Below, in pieces: positions 43,861 to 53,497 of a stretch of 64,000 nt of DNA (within the stretch, counting starts at the first letter, position 1; every line of letters starts with the position of its first letter). The DNA lies in contig NZ_JFCB01000018.1 of NCBI RefSeq assembly GCF_000725125.1, positions 62,001-126,000 on the forward strand, in the 5' to 3' direction. Position numbers and translations under genes: made by a program. Origin of the DNA: Streptomyces toyocaensis (lineage in GTDB: Bacteria; Actinomycetota; Actinomycetes; Streptomycetales; Streptomycetaceae). The notes under the pieces are model-generated. The model had not been told where the DNA came from, made no database searches, and worked only from the letters and a program-made list of their open reading frames with translations.

Positions 43861-44177
43861 GTGGAACCCACCTCCTTTGGACTCAGCGGCCACGGTCGTT
43901 CCGTGGCAGGAGGGTCGTGATGCGTTGCGCAACGATGCCTGTCAGTAAAACAGCCGCCACTGACAATCGAGGTCGGGCGGCGGTTTCCCAGACCGGCCGG
44001 GACGGGCCGCGGCCCTGCCCTGCTCCTGCCTGGCTCTGTCCGGACAGACACCGGTGCAGACGCTACAGAGTACCCGCACAGCGGCTCCCGGTTGAAATCA
44101 GGCCGTGAGACCCCCCAATCTGTACACATCGGGTGTGTACGGCGCTACGATCCGCCGCTTTTCGCAGGAGGTGCCCC
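43861..44177. promoter_or_regulatory. 317-base divergent region with rpsF leader hairpin
   Basis: On the reverse strand the rpsF leader has a 7-bp hairpin (GCCACGG, 43889-43895, with CCGTGGC, 43901-43907) and nearby CCG triplets, as in leaders bound by S6:S18. On the forward side an inverted repeat (GTACAC at 44122, GTGTAC at 44135) lies before the membrane-protein gene. No other gene was seen. Confidence 0.45.
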
Positions 44178-44489
44178 ATGGCACAGGCATTGCGACCCAA
44201 CACCGCCGGAGGCCTTTTCGCCACGGACGGCAAGCCCCACCCCCTCCAGGACACCCTGCTCGCGGTGACCCTGGTGCTGGGCGTCACGTCCTTCATCACG
44301 GCGATGTTCCACCATCTGCACCTGCTCAGCTCCTGGACCGGCCTGGTGGGAATCCTCACCGGCGCGTACGGCCAGTGGATCTCGGTGACGACCCGCGAGC
44401 GCTTCGGTCTCATCCTGGGCCTCGGTGCCTCGGCGGTCGGCTTCTTCCTGGGCATGGCGCACGGTGGCCTCTTCGGCGGGATCGGCTGA
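44178..44489 (+). CDS. Conserved small integral membrane protein
   Basis: 103 residues with three hydrophobic segments (LLAVTLVLGVTSFITAMF; LVGILTGAYGQWISV; LILGLGASAVGFFLGM). The ATG has AGGAGGTG ahead of it. Conserved in this position in Streptomyces as far as I recall; function unknown. Confidence 0.8.
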   Translation: MAQALRPNTAGGLFATDGKPHPLQDTLLAVTLVLGVTSFITAMFHHLHLLSSWTGLVGILTGAYGQWISVTTRERFGLILGLGASAVGFFLGMAHGGLFGGIG

Positions 44490-44659
44490 CCGACCTCAGG
44501 CACCACCCGTTCCGAACATCGTCCAGCGCCCCGGCCGACGGCAGGCCGGGGCGAAGGCCCCCTGTGCCCAACCGGGGCGCACTCAAGGCGCAGTAGGCTT
44601 CGCGCGAGAGCCGGAGCCCCTGACCCCATGGGGACACACCAGCCCGAGGAGCGCCCCGA

Positions 44660-45781
44660 ATGAGCCTGACCCTGAGGACCATCAGTCGAGAGCAGCATCT
44701 GGCCTACATCCAGAGCCTGCCGTCGGCGAGCCACATGCAGGTCCCGGCCTGGGCTGATGTCAAGGCGGAATGGCGCTCGGAGAACCTCGGCTGGTTCGAC
44801 GACCGGACCGGTGAGCTGGTCGGTGCGGGTCTGGTCCTCTACCGGCAGCTGCCCAAGATCAAGCGGTACCTCGCCTATCTGCCCGAGGGCCCGGTCATCA
44901 ACTGGTTCGCCCCGAACCTTCAGGAATGGATCGAGCCCATGCTCGCGCACCTGAAGCAGCAGGGGGCCTTCTCCGTGAAGATGGGTCCGCCGGTGATCAT
45001 CCGGCGCTGGGAGGCCTCGACCATCAAGAAGGGCATCCAGGACCAGGACGTGAAGCGTCTGCGCGACTTGGAGGCCGACTTCATCGAGCCCCGCGCCTTC
45101 GAGGTCGCCGACAAGCTGCGCCGCATGGGCTGGCAGCAGGGCGAGGACGGTGGCGCCGGCTTCGGTGACGTCCAGCCCCGCTATGTCTACCAGGTGCCGC
45201 TGGCGAACCGCTCGCTGGAAGAGGTCCACAAGAACTTCAACCAGCTGTGGCGCCGCAACATCAAGAAGGCGGAGAAGGCCGGGGTCGAGGTCGTCCAGGG
45301 TGGTTACGACGACCTGACCGAGTGGCAGCGGCTCTACGAGATCACGGCTGTGCGCGACCACTTCCGGCCGCGCCCGCTGTCGTACTTCCAGCGCATGTGG
45401 ACGGCCCTCAACACCGAGGACCCCAACCGCATGCGGCTGTACTTCGCCCGGCACAACGGCGTGAACCTGTCCGCGGCGACGATGCTGATCGTCGGCGGGC
45501 ACGTCTGGTACTCCTACGGCGCCTCCGACAACATCGGCCGCGAGGTCCGGCCCTCGAACGCGATGCAGTGGCGGATGCTGCGCGACGCCTACGCGCTCGG
45601 TGCCACCGTCTACGACCTGCGCGGCATCTCCGACTCGCTGGACGAGACCGACCACCTCTTCGGTCTGATCCAGTTCAAGGTGGGCACCGGCGGCCAGGCC
45701 GCCGAGTACCTCGGCGAGTGGGACTTCCCGCTGAACAAGCTGCTCCACAAGGCGCTCGACATCTACATGTCGCGCCGCTGA
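44660..45781 (+). CDS. femX: Peptidoglycan cross-bridge aminoacyltransferase FemX
   Basis: 373 residues. Two GNAT-like halves of the FemABX family: SHMQVPAWADVKAEWRSENL near the start, RYVYQVPLANRSLEEVHKNF in the middle and a C-terminal ISDSLDETDHLFGLIQFK. In Streptomyces FemX adds the first glycine to LL-diaminopimelic acid on lipid II, using Gly-tRNA. It is followed 101 bases later by an alanine-racemase-like gene, a common cell-wall pairing. Confidence 0.93.
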   Translation: MSLTLRTISREQHLAYIQSLPSASHMQVPAWADVKAEWRSENLGWFDDRTGELVGAGLVLYRQLPKIKRYLAYLPEGPVINWFAPNLQEWIEPMLAHLKQQGAFSVKMGPPVIIRRWEASTIKKGIQDQDVKRLRDLEADFIEPRAFEVADKLRRMGWQQGEDGGAGFGDVQPRYVYQVPLANRSLEEVHKNFNQLWRRNIKKAEKAGVEVVQGGYDDLTEWQRLYEITAVRDHFRPRPLSYFQRMWTALNTEDPNRMRLYFARHNGVNLSAATMLIVGGHVWYSYGASDNIGREVRPSNAMQWRMLRDAYALGATVYDLRGISDSLDETDHLFGLIQFKVGTGGQAAEYLGEWDFPLNKLLHKALDIYMSRR

Positions 45782-45882
45782 CCCGCACTTCGTCACGGTC
45801 TTCGTCTTCGTAGCCCCGAGGGCTTCGTTGGCTCCCATACCTTTGATACACCGCAGCCACGAGAAAGGTTCCAGGTCCGGCC

Positions 45883-46914
45883 ATGGCGCTCACGCTCTAC
45901 GTCGACACCGCGCGCTGGCGGGCGCATCACAAGCACGTGCAGGAGCAGTTCCCGGGTCTGGTCCCGGTCTGCAAGGGCAACGGCTACGGCTTCGGCCACG
46001 AGCGTCTCGCCGAGGAGGCCACCCGGCTGGGCTCCGACGTCCTGGCCGTCGGCACGACGTACGAGGCCGCCCGGATCAAGGACTGGTTCGGCGGTGACCT
46101 GCTCGTGCTGACACCGTACCGGCGGGGCGAGGAGCCGGTACCGCTGCCCGACCGGGTCATCCGCTCGGTGTCGTCGGTCGACGGCGTGTACGGCCTGGTC
46201 GGTGCCCGCGTGGTCATCGAGGTGATGTCCTCGATGAAGCGACACGGGATCAGCGAGCAGGATCTGCCCCAGTTGCACTCCGCGACAGAGAACGTCCGGC
46301 TGGAGGGCTTCGCCATCCATCTGCCGCTCGACCGCACCGACGGCTCGGACGCCGTCGAGGAGGTCATCGGCTGGATGGACCGCCTGCGGGCGGCCCGCCT
46401 CCCGCTGCACACGATGTTCGTGAGCCACCTCAAGGCCGACGAACTCGCCCGGCTGCAGCAGCAGTTCCCGCAGACCCGCTTCCGGGCCCGGATCGGCACC
46501 CGGCTGTGGCTGGGCGATCACGAGGCGACCGAGTACCGCGGCGCGGTCCTCGACGTCACGCGCGTCGCCAAGGGGGACCGGTTCGGCTACCGGCAGCAGA
46601 AGGCCGCATCCGACGGCTACCTGGTGGTTGTGGCGGGCGGCACCTCGCACGGAGTGGGCCTGGAGGCCCCCAAGGCCCTGCACGGGGTCATGCCGCGCGC
46701 CAAGGGCGTCGCACGCGCCGGTCTGGCCACGGTAAACCGGAACCTCTCGCCGTTCGTCTGGGGCGGCAAGCAGCGCTGGTTCGCCGAGCCGCCGCACATG
46801 CAGGTGTCGATCCTTTTCGTGCCGGCCGACGCACCGGAGCCGAAGGTCGGCGAGGAGCTGGTCGCCCATCTCCGGCACACCACCACGCAGTTCGACCGGC
46901 TCGTCGACCGCTGA
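45883..46914 (+). CDS. Alanine racemase-like PLP protein
   Basis: 343 residues. The N-terminal barrel carries VCKGNGYGFG, equivalent to the PLP Lys motif of alanine racemase (usually VKANAYGHG), and HTMFVSHLKAD and RARIGTRLW follow. The C-terminal half lacks the usual MDQ/catalytic-Tyr text, so full racemase activity is doubtful. Its place right after femX suggests a part in cell-wall peptide synthesis; the exact substrate is unknown. Confidence 0.75.
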   Translation: MALTLYVDTARWRAHHKHVQEQFPGLVPVCKGNGYGFGHERLAEEATRLGSDVLAVGTTYEAARIKDWFGGDLLVLTPYRRGEEPVPLPDRVIRSVSSVDGVYGLVGARVVIEVMSSMKRHGISEQDLPQLHSATENVRLEGFAIHLPLDRTDGSDAVEEVIGWMDRLRAARLPLHTMFVSHLKADELARLQQQFPQTRFRARIGTRLWLGDHEATEYRGAVLDVTRVAKGDRFGYRQQKAASDGYLVVVAGGTSHGVGLEAPKALHGVMPRAKGVARAGLATVNRNLSPFVWGGKQRWFAEPPHMQVSILFVPADAPEPKVGEELVAHLRHTTTQFDRLVDR

Positions 46915-46923
46915 CATCGAGAG

Positions 46924-46951
46924 GGCCGGGCACGGGTGTCCGTGCCCGGCC
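46924..46951 (+). terminator. Terminator of the femX unit
   Basis: Perfect 12-bp stem (GGCCGGGCACGG with complement), loop GTGT, then TTT, just after the racemase-like gene. Confidence 0.88.
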
Positions 46952-46989
46952 TTTCCCGTGCCCGAGAGGGCCGCCCTTACGCCGTTCGC

Positions 46990-48489
46990 TCAGAGCGAAC
47001 CGCCGGTGGCACCCGCCCGGCCCCATTCGACCTGGGGCCCTTCGAAGTGGGCCGCGTGCCGCGCGGGACGGGCCGCGGGACCGAGCACGAAGACGTCGTC
47101 CGCCCCGTCGAGGACGCCACCCGAGGGATCGTCGTCACCGGACCGGCGTACCGGGTCCCGGTCCGGCATCAGGATGTCGCGCACGACCATGGCACACAGG
47201 TAGAGCGTCCCCAGCAGATGCATGCCGATGACCCAGTGGTAGCCGTCCGTCGGCAGGCCCTTGTGGGCGTCCCCGCTGGTCGTGTACGCGAGGTACATCC
47301 AGATGCCCAGGAAGTACGCCACCTCGCACGTCTGCCAGACGAGGAAGTCCCGCCATTTGGGCCGCGCGAGAGCCGCCAGCGGCACCAGCCACAGGACGTA
47401 CTGCGGCGAATAGACCTTGTTGGTGAGGATGAACGCCGCAACGACCAGGAAGGCCAGCTGGGCGAACCGGGGCCGACGGGGAGCCGCGAGCGCGAGTGCC
47501 GCGACACCCGCGCAGCACAGCAGCATCAGCAGCGTGGCGAGCGTGTTGACCGTGTCGGTGCTCAGCGGGTCGTCCGAGTTCTGGGCCATGATCAGCCAGA
47601 AGGACCCGAAGTCGACCCCTCGTTCCTGGCTGAAGGTGTAGAACTTCGACCAGCCGTCGAAGGCGAACAGCATCACCGGACCGTTCACGACGAGCCAGGC
47701 GACGGCCGCGCCCGCGAGGGCCGCGCCGTACTGCCTCCAGCGGCCCGCGCGCCAGCACAGCACCAGCAGCGGCCCGAGCAGCAGCACGGGATAGAGCTTG
47801 GCGGCCGTGGCCAGGCCCAGAAGGACACCGAAGGCCAGGGAACGCCCCCGCGACCACATCAGCATCGCGGCTGCCGTCAGAGCGACCGCCAGCAGATCCC
47901 AGTTGATCGTCGCGGTCAGCGCGAAGGCCGGCGCCAGCGCGACCAGCAGACCGTCCCAGGGCCGCCGTGCGTGCGTGCGGGTCACGCAGACCGCGATGAC
48001 GGCCGCGCACGCCATCAGCATTCCGGCGTTGACCATCCAGTACCACTGCTCCTGCACCTGGATGCTGCCGCTGCCAGGGGTGAGCCAGGCGGCGACCTCC
48101 ATGAACACACCGGTCAGCACGGGGTACTCCAGGTACTGCATGTCCCCGGGGAGCTTGTCGAAGTACGGCACCAGCCCGTCGGCGAAGCCGCGCCCCTGGT
48201 ACAGGTGCGGGATGTCCGAGTAGCAGGCGTGCGTGTACTGGGAGCCGGCGCCGAAGAACCATGCGCCGTTGTAGCAGGGCGCCTTCTGCACCAGCCCGAG
48301 GGCGAACATGCCGATGGCCACGAGCGCGATCACCCGCACCGGGGTCCACCAGTACCGGCCGGGCAGGGCACGCCGTCCGAGCGGACCGCCGATCAGCTCG
48401 CTGCCGGCCGCGGCGACCCGGTCCTCCCCGGTCGGCCGCACCGTCTCCGGCGCGTGGACGCTCGCTTGCGTCGATTCTCCACTGGGCAT
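46990..48489 (-). CDS. Polyprenol-phosphate-dependent mannosyltransferase type membrane protein (GT87/DUF2029)
   Basis: About 499 residues with ten or more membrane segments. The extracytoplasmic text around HLYQGRGFADGLVPYFDKLP and DMQYLEYPVLTGVFME fits the GT-C glycosyltransferase DUF2029 family. Starts considered are 48489, 48498 and a GTG at 48576 that would be encoded in a parS site; the first is preferred for spacing to AGGA. Confidence 0.82.
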   Translation of the reverse strand: MPSGESTQASVHAPETVRPTGEDRVAAAGSELIGGPLGRRALPGRYWWTPVRVIALVAIGMFALGLVQKAPCYNGAWFFGAGSQYTHACYSDIPHLYQGRGFADGLVPYFDKLPGDMQYLEYPVLTGVFMEVAAWLTPGSGSIQVQEQWYWMVNAGMLMACAAVIAVCVTRTHARRPWDGLLVALAPAFALTATINWDLLAVALTAAAMLMWSRGRSLAFGVLLGLATAAKLYPVLLLGPLLVLCWRAGRWRQYGAALAGAAVAWLVVNGPVMLFAFDGWSKFYTFSQERGVDFGSFWLIMAQNSDDPLSTDTVNTLATLLMLLCCAGVAALALAAPRRPRFAQLAFLVVAAFILTNKVYSPQYVLWLVPLAALARPKWRDFLVWQTCEVAYFLGIWMYLAYTTSGDAHKGLPTDGYHWVIGMHLLGTLYLCAMVVRDILMPDRDPVRRSGDDDPSGGVLDGADDVFVLGPAARPARHAAHFEGPQVEWGRAGATGGSL

Positions 48490-48560
48490 GCCGCACATCC
48501 TGCCGTACGAGGCCAGGGATACGCCGAGGGCCGCCGTACCCGGTGGGTACGGCGGCCCGT

Positions 48561-48574
48561 GTTTCACGTGAAAC
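48561..48574. other. parS site
   Basis: Perfect GTTTCACGTGAAAC between the glycosyltransferase and the PBP gene, both reverse-strand. Confidence 0.9.
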
Positions 48575-48597
48575 ACCCAAGCCGGACGATACGACGA

Positions 48598-51213
48598 CTA
48601 ACCGGCCGGGCCTCCGAAGAGACCGCCCCCGTTGCCGTTGCCCTTGCTGGTCCCGGTGTCACCGCTTTCGGTGGGCGTCGGTGACGTGCTCACGCCTCCG
48701 TCCGTACCACCGGTGTCCGTGCCGCCGGGACCGGTACCCCCCGTCTCCTCTCCGTCCTTGCACCGGAAGTCGAACGGTGCGCACGTTTCGGTCTCCGTGG
48801 GCGGCGGCGGCGTGGTCTCGGTCTCCGTGGGCGTCGGCGGCGCAGAAGGCGTGGGCTCCTCGGTCTCCGTCACCGTCGGAGTCGGGGACGGTGCCCCGAA
48901 CCCGTCGGCGATCTCACCGATCTCCTCCGCCTCGGGGAATCCGGGATCGGACTCACCCTTGAGCGCGGCCTTCATGAACTCGGTCCACACCTCCGTGGGG
49001 ATGTCACCACCGTGGATCGAGTCCTTGCCCGCCGTGCCGTTCATGGAGAGCAGTTTGTGGCTCTTCGGATCCTCACGGAACATCGTGACCGAGGTCGACA
49101 GCTGTTTGGTGTAGCCGACGAACCAGGCCGACTTGTTCTCGTCGGTGGTACCCGTCTTGCCGGCCGCCGTACGCCCCAGCTCCAGCGCGTGCCGGGCGGT
49201 GCCGTTCTCGATCACGTTCTCCAGCATGTCCGTGACGTTGTTCGCCACGTTCTCGGGCATGGCCTGCTTGATGCGCGGCTTCTCGAAGCCGGGCAACTCC
49301 GCACCCTTGTGCTTGACGGAGGTCACCGAGTACGGGTCGGCCTGCTTGCCGGACGCCGCGAACGTCGCGTAGGCGTCGGCCATGCGGATGGCGCTGGGGG
49401 TCGAGGTACCGAGCGCGAACGAGGCGTTGAGCCCCGCGAAGCTCTCCTTGAGAATGCCGGACCTCTCGGCGAGATCCGCCACGTTCTTCATCCCCACATC
49501 CATGCCGAGCTGCACGAACGGGGTGTTGACGGACTGCTCCATCGCCTTGCGCAGGGTGATGTAACCCCACGGACGGTCGCTCTCGTTCTTCTGGAGGAAG
49601 GGCGTGTTGTCCTTCTTGAGGACGAAGGATCCGTCGTTGTTCCTGATCTTCAGCTTGTCGTTGCCGTTGTACTTGCTGAGCGGTGAGATGCCGACGCCGT
49701 CGGTCTTGTACGTGCCGTGCTGCATCGCGGCGGCCATCACGAACGGCTTCCACGTCGAACCGACCGGGACACCGGACGTGTCCGCGTTGTTGTTGAAGTG
49801 GCCGTTCTCGAAACCGGCGCCACCGTAGAGCGCCACGATCGCACCGTCATTGGGCTTCACGGTCGCCGCACCGAACTGGACGTGCTTGTCCAGCTCGCGC
49901 TTCGGGTCGATGTTCTTCTTCTCGACCTTCTTGACGGCCTTGGCCAGCGCGTCGACCTTGTCCTTCTCGAAGGTCGTGTAGATCTGGTAGCCGCCCTGGT
50001 CGAACTGCGCCTCCGTGACGTCGGCGTTCTTCAGCACGTACCGCTTCGCGGTGTCGACGAGGTAGCTGATCTGCCCGGTCATGCCCTTGGTCGCCTTGCG
50101 GCCCTGCGGCATGGGGTACTTCTTGGTCGCCTGCTGGTACTCGGCGTCCGTGAGGTGCCCGTCGGCGTGCATCTGTTCGAGGATCCAGCCCCAGCGGTTC
50201 TCGGAACGCTCGCGGTTGACCTCGGGAGTGGCCGAGGCGTCGAGGTTCGGGTTGCCCGCGGGGTCGTAGTACGTCGGGCCCTTGAGCAGGGCGGCGAGGA
50301 AGGCGCACTCACTGGGCTTGAGGTCGACCGCGTCCTTCCCGTAGTACGTCTGGGCGGCGGCCTGGATGCCGTAGGCACCGCGGCCGTAGTACGAGGTGTT
50401 CAGGTAGCCCTGGAGGATCTCGTCCTTGGTGAGCTTCGTGCCCACCTTGATCGAGATGAACATCTCCTTGAACTTCCGGGAGATCGTCTGCTCCTGGCTC
50501 AGGTAGGTGTTCTTCACGAACTGCTGGGTGATCGTGGAGCCACCCTGCGTGTCCTCACCCCGTGCCATGTTGCCGAGCGCCCGGGCGATGCCCATCGGGT
50601 CGATGCCGGAGTCGTCGTAGAAGCTCTTGTTCTCGGCCGAGATCACCGCCCACCGCATGGCTTCGGGGATGCGGTCGATCGTGACGTTCTGCCGGTTCTG
50701 GCCGCTGCCGGTGGCGACCATCTGGCTTCCGTCCGCCCAGTAGTAGACGTTGTTCTCGGACAACGCCGCGGCGTTCTCCTCACTGGGCACGCTCACCATC
50801 GCGTACCCGATCCCCGCCACGGCCACCAGGCTGCCCAGGAAGGCGAGGAACAGGCCGGACACGAGCTTCCAGGACGGCGTCCAGCGGCGCCAGCCGTCCT
50901 TGTCGTGGCGCGGATAGTCGATCGCCCGCTTCCTGCCGGGTGGGGCCGCACGCCCTCTGCCCCGGCCGGGCGAGGCGGGACCGGTACGCCGGGCCCCGCC
51001 CCGCTGCGCCGCGCGCCGCGCCTCGGCGCGGCTGCCGTACGTATGCTCCTCACCCCCCGAGCCGCGGAAACCCGACCCATAGGAATCGGACGGAGATCCG
51101 GTGGCGCCTCGCGGTGCCGCGCGGCGGCCGGAGGACGAGCCGGACTGGCCGCGTCGGGCCGCGGCACGTCCGCCTCCCTGCGGCTGCGGCGGTTTGCGAC
51201 GGTGCTCGCTCAT
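48598..51213 (-). CDS. Bifunctional class A penicillin-binding protein
   Basis: 871 residues. A Gly/Arg-rich cytoplasmic N-terminus (about 1-115), one membrane helix (LVSGLFLAFLGSLVAVAGIG), then a GT51 transglycosylase (AVISAENKSFYDDSG; QGGSTITQQFVKNTY) and a transpeptidase with STWK, SVN and KTG (AGKTGTTDE). A Thr/Pro/Gly-rich tail of about 100 residues follows. It polymerises and cross-links lipid II at the outer membrane face. The ATG at 51213 has GAGGAG upstream; the open frame extends further without homology. Confidence 0.95.
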   Translation of the reverse strand: MSEHRRKPPQPQGGGRAAARRGQSGSSSGRRAAPRGATGSPSDSYGSGFRGSGGEEHTYGSRAEARRAAQRGGARRTGPASPGRGRGRAAPPGRKRAIDYPRHDKDGWRRWTPSWKLVSGLFLAFLGSLVAVAGIGYAMVSVPSEENAAALSENNVYYWADGSQMVATGSGQNRQNVTIDRIPEAMRWAVISAENKSFYDDSGIDPMGIARALGNMARGEDTQGGSTITQQFVKNTYLSQEQTISRKFKEMFISIKVGTKLTKDEILQGYLNTSYYGRGAYGIQAAAQTYYGKDAVDLKPSECAFLAALLKGPTYYDPAGNPNLDASATPEVNRERSENRWGWILEQMHADGHLTDAEYQQATKKYPMPQGRKATKGMTGQISYLVDTAKRYVLKNADVTEAQFDQGGYQIYTTFEKDKVDALAKAVKKVEKKNIDPKRELDKHVQFGAATVKPNDGAIVALYGGAGFENGHFNNNADTSGVPVGSTWKPFVMAAAMQHGTYKTDGVGISPLSKYNGNDKLKIRNNDGSFVLKKDNTPFLQKNESDRPWGYITLRKAMEQSVNTPFVQLGMDVGMKNVADLAERSGILKESFAGLNASFALGTSTPSAIRMADAYATFAASGKQADPYSVTSVKHKGAELPGFEKPRIKQAMPENVANNVTDMLENVIENGTARHALELGRTAAGKTGTTDENKSAWFVGYTKQLSTSVTMFREDPKSHKLLSMNGTAGKDSIHGGDIPTEVWTEFMKAALKGESDPGFPEAEEIGEIADGFGAPSPTPTVTETEEPTPSAPPTPTETETTPPPPTETETCAPFDFRCKDGEETGGTGPGGTDTGGTDGGVSTSPTPTESGDTGTSKGNGNGGGLFGGPAG

Positions 51214-51609
51214 CGAACGACTACTCCTCGGGCAGGCGCACCCTTGCGCGCCTGGAAACGGCGGCTGGTTTCCGGTCCCCCCGAAGTACGGATGCGGCGC
51301 TTTCCGCATTCACCCGTACCGCACCGGGGACAGAGACGCCCCCGGGCGTCACTCGGTTCCCGGTGGTGTGCATGGCGCACAGACTACGCACCACCAAAAC
51401 CCGCCGAGCACAGAAGTTCACCTCAAATCAGGCAACTTGCTCGCAACGAAACGGTGATGTGATCCCGTTCACTCTTCTCCCCCTTGTCGCTTCCGGAAGG
51501 CCGTTCTATCGTCGTGATGTATCGAGTCGATACATCAGCCCGACATAAAGGCGGCGCCGAGCCGTCCACGAGACCGTCACGGCACGACCGCGGCAGAGGG
51601 GAGGCGACG
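51214..51609. promoter_or_regulatory. 396-base divergent region with a 23-bp PadR operator
   Basis: Between the PBP and PadR genes. 51515-51537 is a perfect palindrome with half-site TGATGTATCGA around a central G, about 75 bases before the PadR start. No other gene was seen. Confidence 0.75.
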
Positions 51610-52293
51610 ATGAGCCGGCGTTCCGGGATCCTCGAGTTCGCCGTACTCGGCCTGCTCCGCGAATCCCCGATGCACGGCTACGAGCTGCGTAAGCGACTCA
51701 ATACGTCACTGGGTGTGTTCCGTGCGTTCAGCTACGGGACGCTCTACCCCTGCCTCAAGACGCTGGTCGCAAACGGCTGGTTGATCGAGGAGCCGGGGAA
51801 CACCACCGAGGACGCCCTCGCCGCTCCGCTCGCGGGGCGCCGCGCCAAGATCGTCTACCGGTTGACGGCGGAGGGTAAGGAGCACTTCGAGCAGCTGCTC
51901 TCCCAGACGGGACCGGACGCCTACGAGGACGAGACCTTCGCCGCGCGGTTCGCCTTCTTCGGGCAGACGTCGCGCGACGTCCGTATGCGCGTGCTCGAGG
52001 GCCGCCGCAGCCGGCTGGAGGAGCGCCTCGAGAAGATGCGTGCTTCCCTGGCCCGGACCCGGGAGCGCCTCGACGACTACACGCTCGAGCTCCAGCGCCA
52101 CGGGATGGAGTCCGTGGAGCGCGAAGTGCGCTGGCTGAACGAGCTCATCGAGAGCGAGCGGGCCGGGCGGGACCTGAAAGGGTCCGCCACCGGAGGGTCC
52201 GCTCAGCAGGACACCACATCTGGAGCGCCGGGCGGCCTGCCCCGGCCGGGGGACGAACCCCGGCCGGATTCGCCCGACGACACCGCCACGTGA
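51610..52293 (+). CDS. PadR family transcriptional regulator
   Basis: 227 residues. Winged HTH at the N-terminus (LEFAVLGLLRESPMHGYELR; FSYGTLYPCLKTLVANGWLI), then a long C-terminal helix region (about 115-200) and a Gly/Pro tail. The ATG at 51610 begins MSRRSGILEF, the family start. 43 bases ahead of ino1, so cotranscription or joint control is likely. The 23-bp palindrome upstream is its probable operator. Confidence 0.92.
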   Translation: MSRRSGILEFAVLGLLRESPMHGYELRKRLNTSLGVFRAFSYGTLYPCLKTLVANGWLIEEPGNTTEDALAAPLAGRRAKIVYRLTAEGKEHFEQLLSQTGPDAYEDETFAARFAFFGQTSRDVRMRVLEGRRSRLEERLEKMRASLARTRERLDDYTLELQRHGMESVEREVRWLNELIESERAGRDLKGSATGGSAQQDTTSGAPGGLPRPGDEPRPDSPDDTAT

Positions 52294-52336
52294 GACCCGC
52301 TCAGGGCCTCACTCGTACACACAGGGAGCAACCGGA

Positions 52337-53419
52337 ATGGGTTCGGTTCGCGTAGCCATCGTCGGCGTGGGCAACTGCGCGGCGTCGCTGGTGCAGGGAG
52401 TCGAGTACTACAAGGACGCCGACGCGGCAGCCAAGGTGCCGGGCCTGATGCACGTCCAGTTCGGCGACTACCACGTCGGGGACGTCGAGTTCGTCGCCGC
52501 CTTCGATGTGGACGCCAAGAAGGTCGGTCTCGACCTCGCGGACGCCATCGGCGCCTCCGAGAACAACACCATCAAGATCTGCGACGTCCCCAGCACCGGT
52601 GTGACGGTCCAGCGCGGCCACACCCTCGACGGCCTCGGCAAGTACTACCGCGAGACGATCGAGGAGTCCGCCGAGGAGCCGGTCGACGTCGTCCAGGTCC
52701 TCAAGGACAAGCAGGTCGACGTCCTCGTCTGCTACCTGCCCGTCGGCTCCGAGGACGCGGCGAAGTTCTACGCCCAGTGCGCCATCGACGCCAAGGTCGC
52801 CTTCGTCAACGCCCTCCCCGTCTTCATCGCCGGCACCAAGGAGTGGGCGGACAAGTTCACCGAGGCGGGTGTCCCGATCGTCGGTGACGACATCAAGTCC
52901 CAGGTCGGCGCCACCATCACGCACCGCGTCATGGCGAAGCTGTTCGAGGACCGGGGCGTCATCCTGGACCGCACGATGCAGCTGAACGTCGGCGGCAACA
53001 TGGACTTCAAGAACATGCTCGAGCGCGACCGCCTCGAGTCCAAGAAGATCTCCAAGACGCAGGCCGTCACCTCGCAGATCCCCGACCGGGAGCTCGGCGA
53101 GAAGAACGTCCACATCGGCCCGTCCGACTACGTCGCCTGGCTGGACGACCGCAAGTGGGCCTACGTCCGCCTGGAGGGCCGCGCCTTCGGTGACGTCCCG
53201 CTGAACCTGGAGTACAAGCTCGAGGTCTGGGACTCCCCGAACTCCGCCGGCGTCATCATCGACGCCCTGCGCGCCGCGAAGATCGCCAAGGACCGGGGCA
53301 TCGGCGGTCCCATCCTCTCGGCGTCCTCGTACTTCATGAAGTCCCCGCCGGTGCAGTACTTCGACGACCAGGCCCGCGAGAACGTCGAGAAGTTCATCAA
53401 GGGCGAGGTCGAGCGCTAG
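52337..53419 (+). CDS. ino1: Inositol-3-phosphate synthase
   Basis: 360 residues, normal for the short actinobacterial enzyme. NAD-binding VGVGNCAASLVQG near the start, NALPVFIAG, and GDDIKSQVGAT are conserved. Makes myo-inositol-1-phosphate from glucose-6-phosphate, for phosphatidylinositol and mycothiol. Confidence 0.97.
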   Translation: MGSVRVAIVGVGNCAASLVQGVEYYKDADAAAKVPGLMHVQFGDYHVGDVEFVAAFDVDAKKVGLDLADAIGASENNTIKICDVPSTGVTVQRGHTLDGLGKYYRETIEESAEEPVDVVQVLKDKQVDVLVCYLPVGSEDAAKFYAQCAIDAKVAFVNALPVFIAGTKEWADKFTEAGVPIVGDDIKSQVGATITHRVMAKLFEDRGVILDRTMQLNVGGNMDFKNMLERDRLESKKISKTQAVTSQIPDRELGEKNVHIGPSDYVAWLDDRKWAYVRLEGRAFGDVPLNLEYKLEVWDSPNSAGVIIDALRAAKIAKDRGIGGPILSASSYFMKSPPVQYFDDQARENVEKFIKGEVER

Positions 53420-53497
53420 GACCTCCCCGATGCGGGCAGTTGAGGGTCTCCGGGTCGTATGGCCCGGGGACCTTCTTCGTATGTGAGGCTGTGCCCC

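Noticed and set aside
48490..48576. Extra N-terminus MFHVKH on the glycosyltransferase
   Set aside because: The codons are only a read-through of the parS palindrome; no domain support and better-spaced starts lie downstream.
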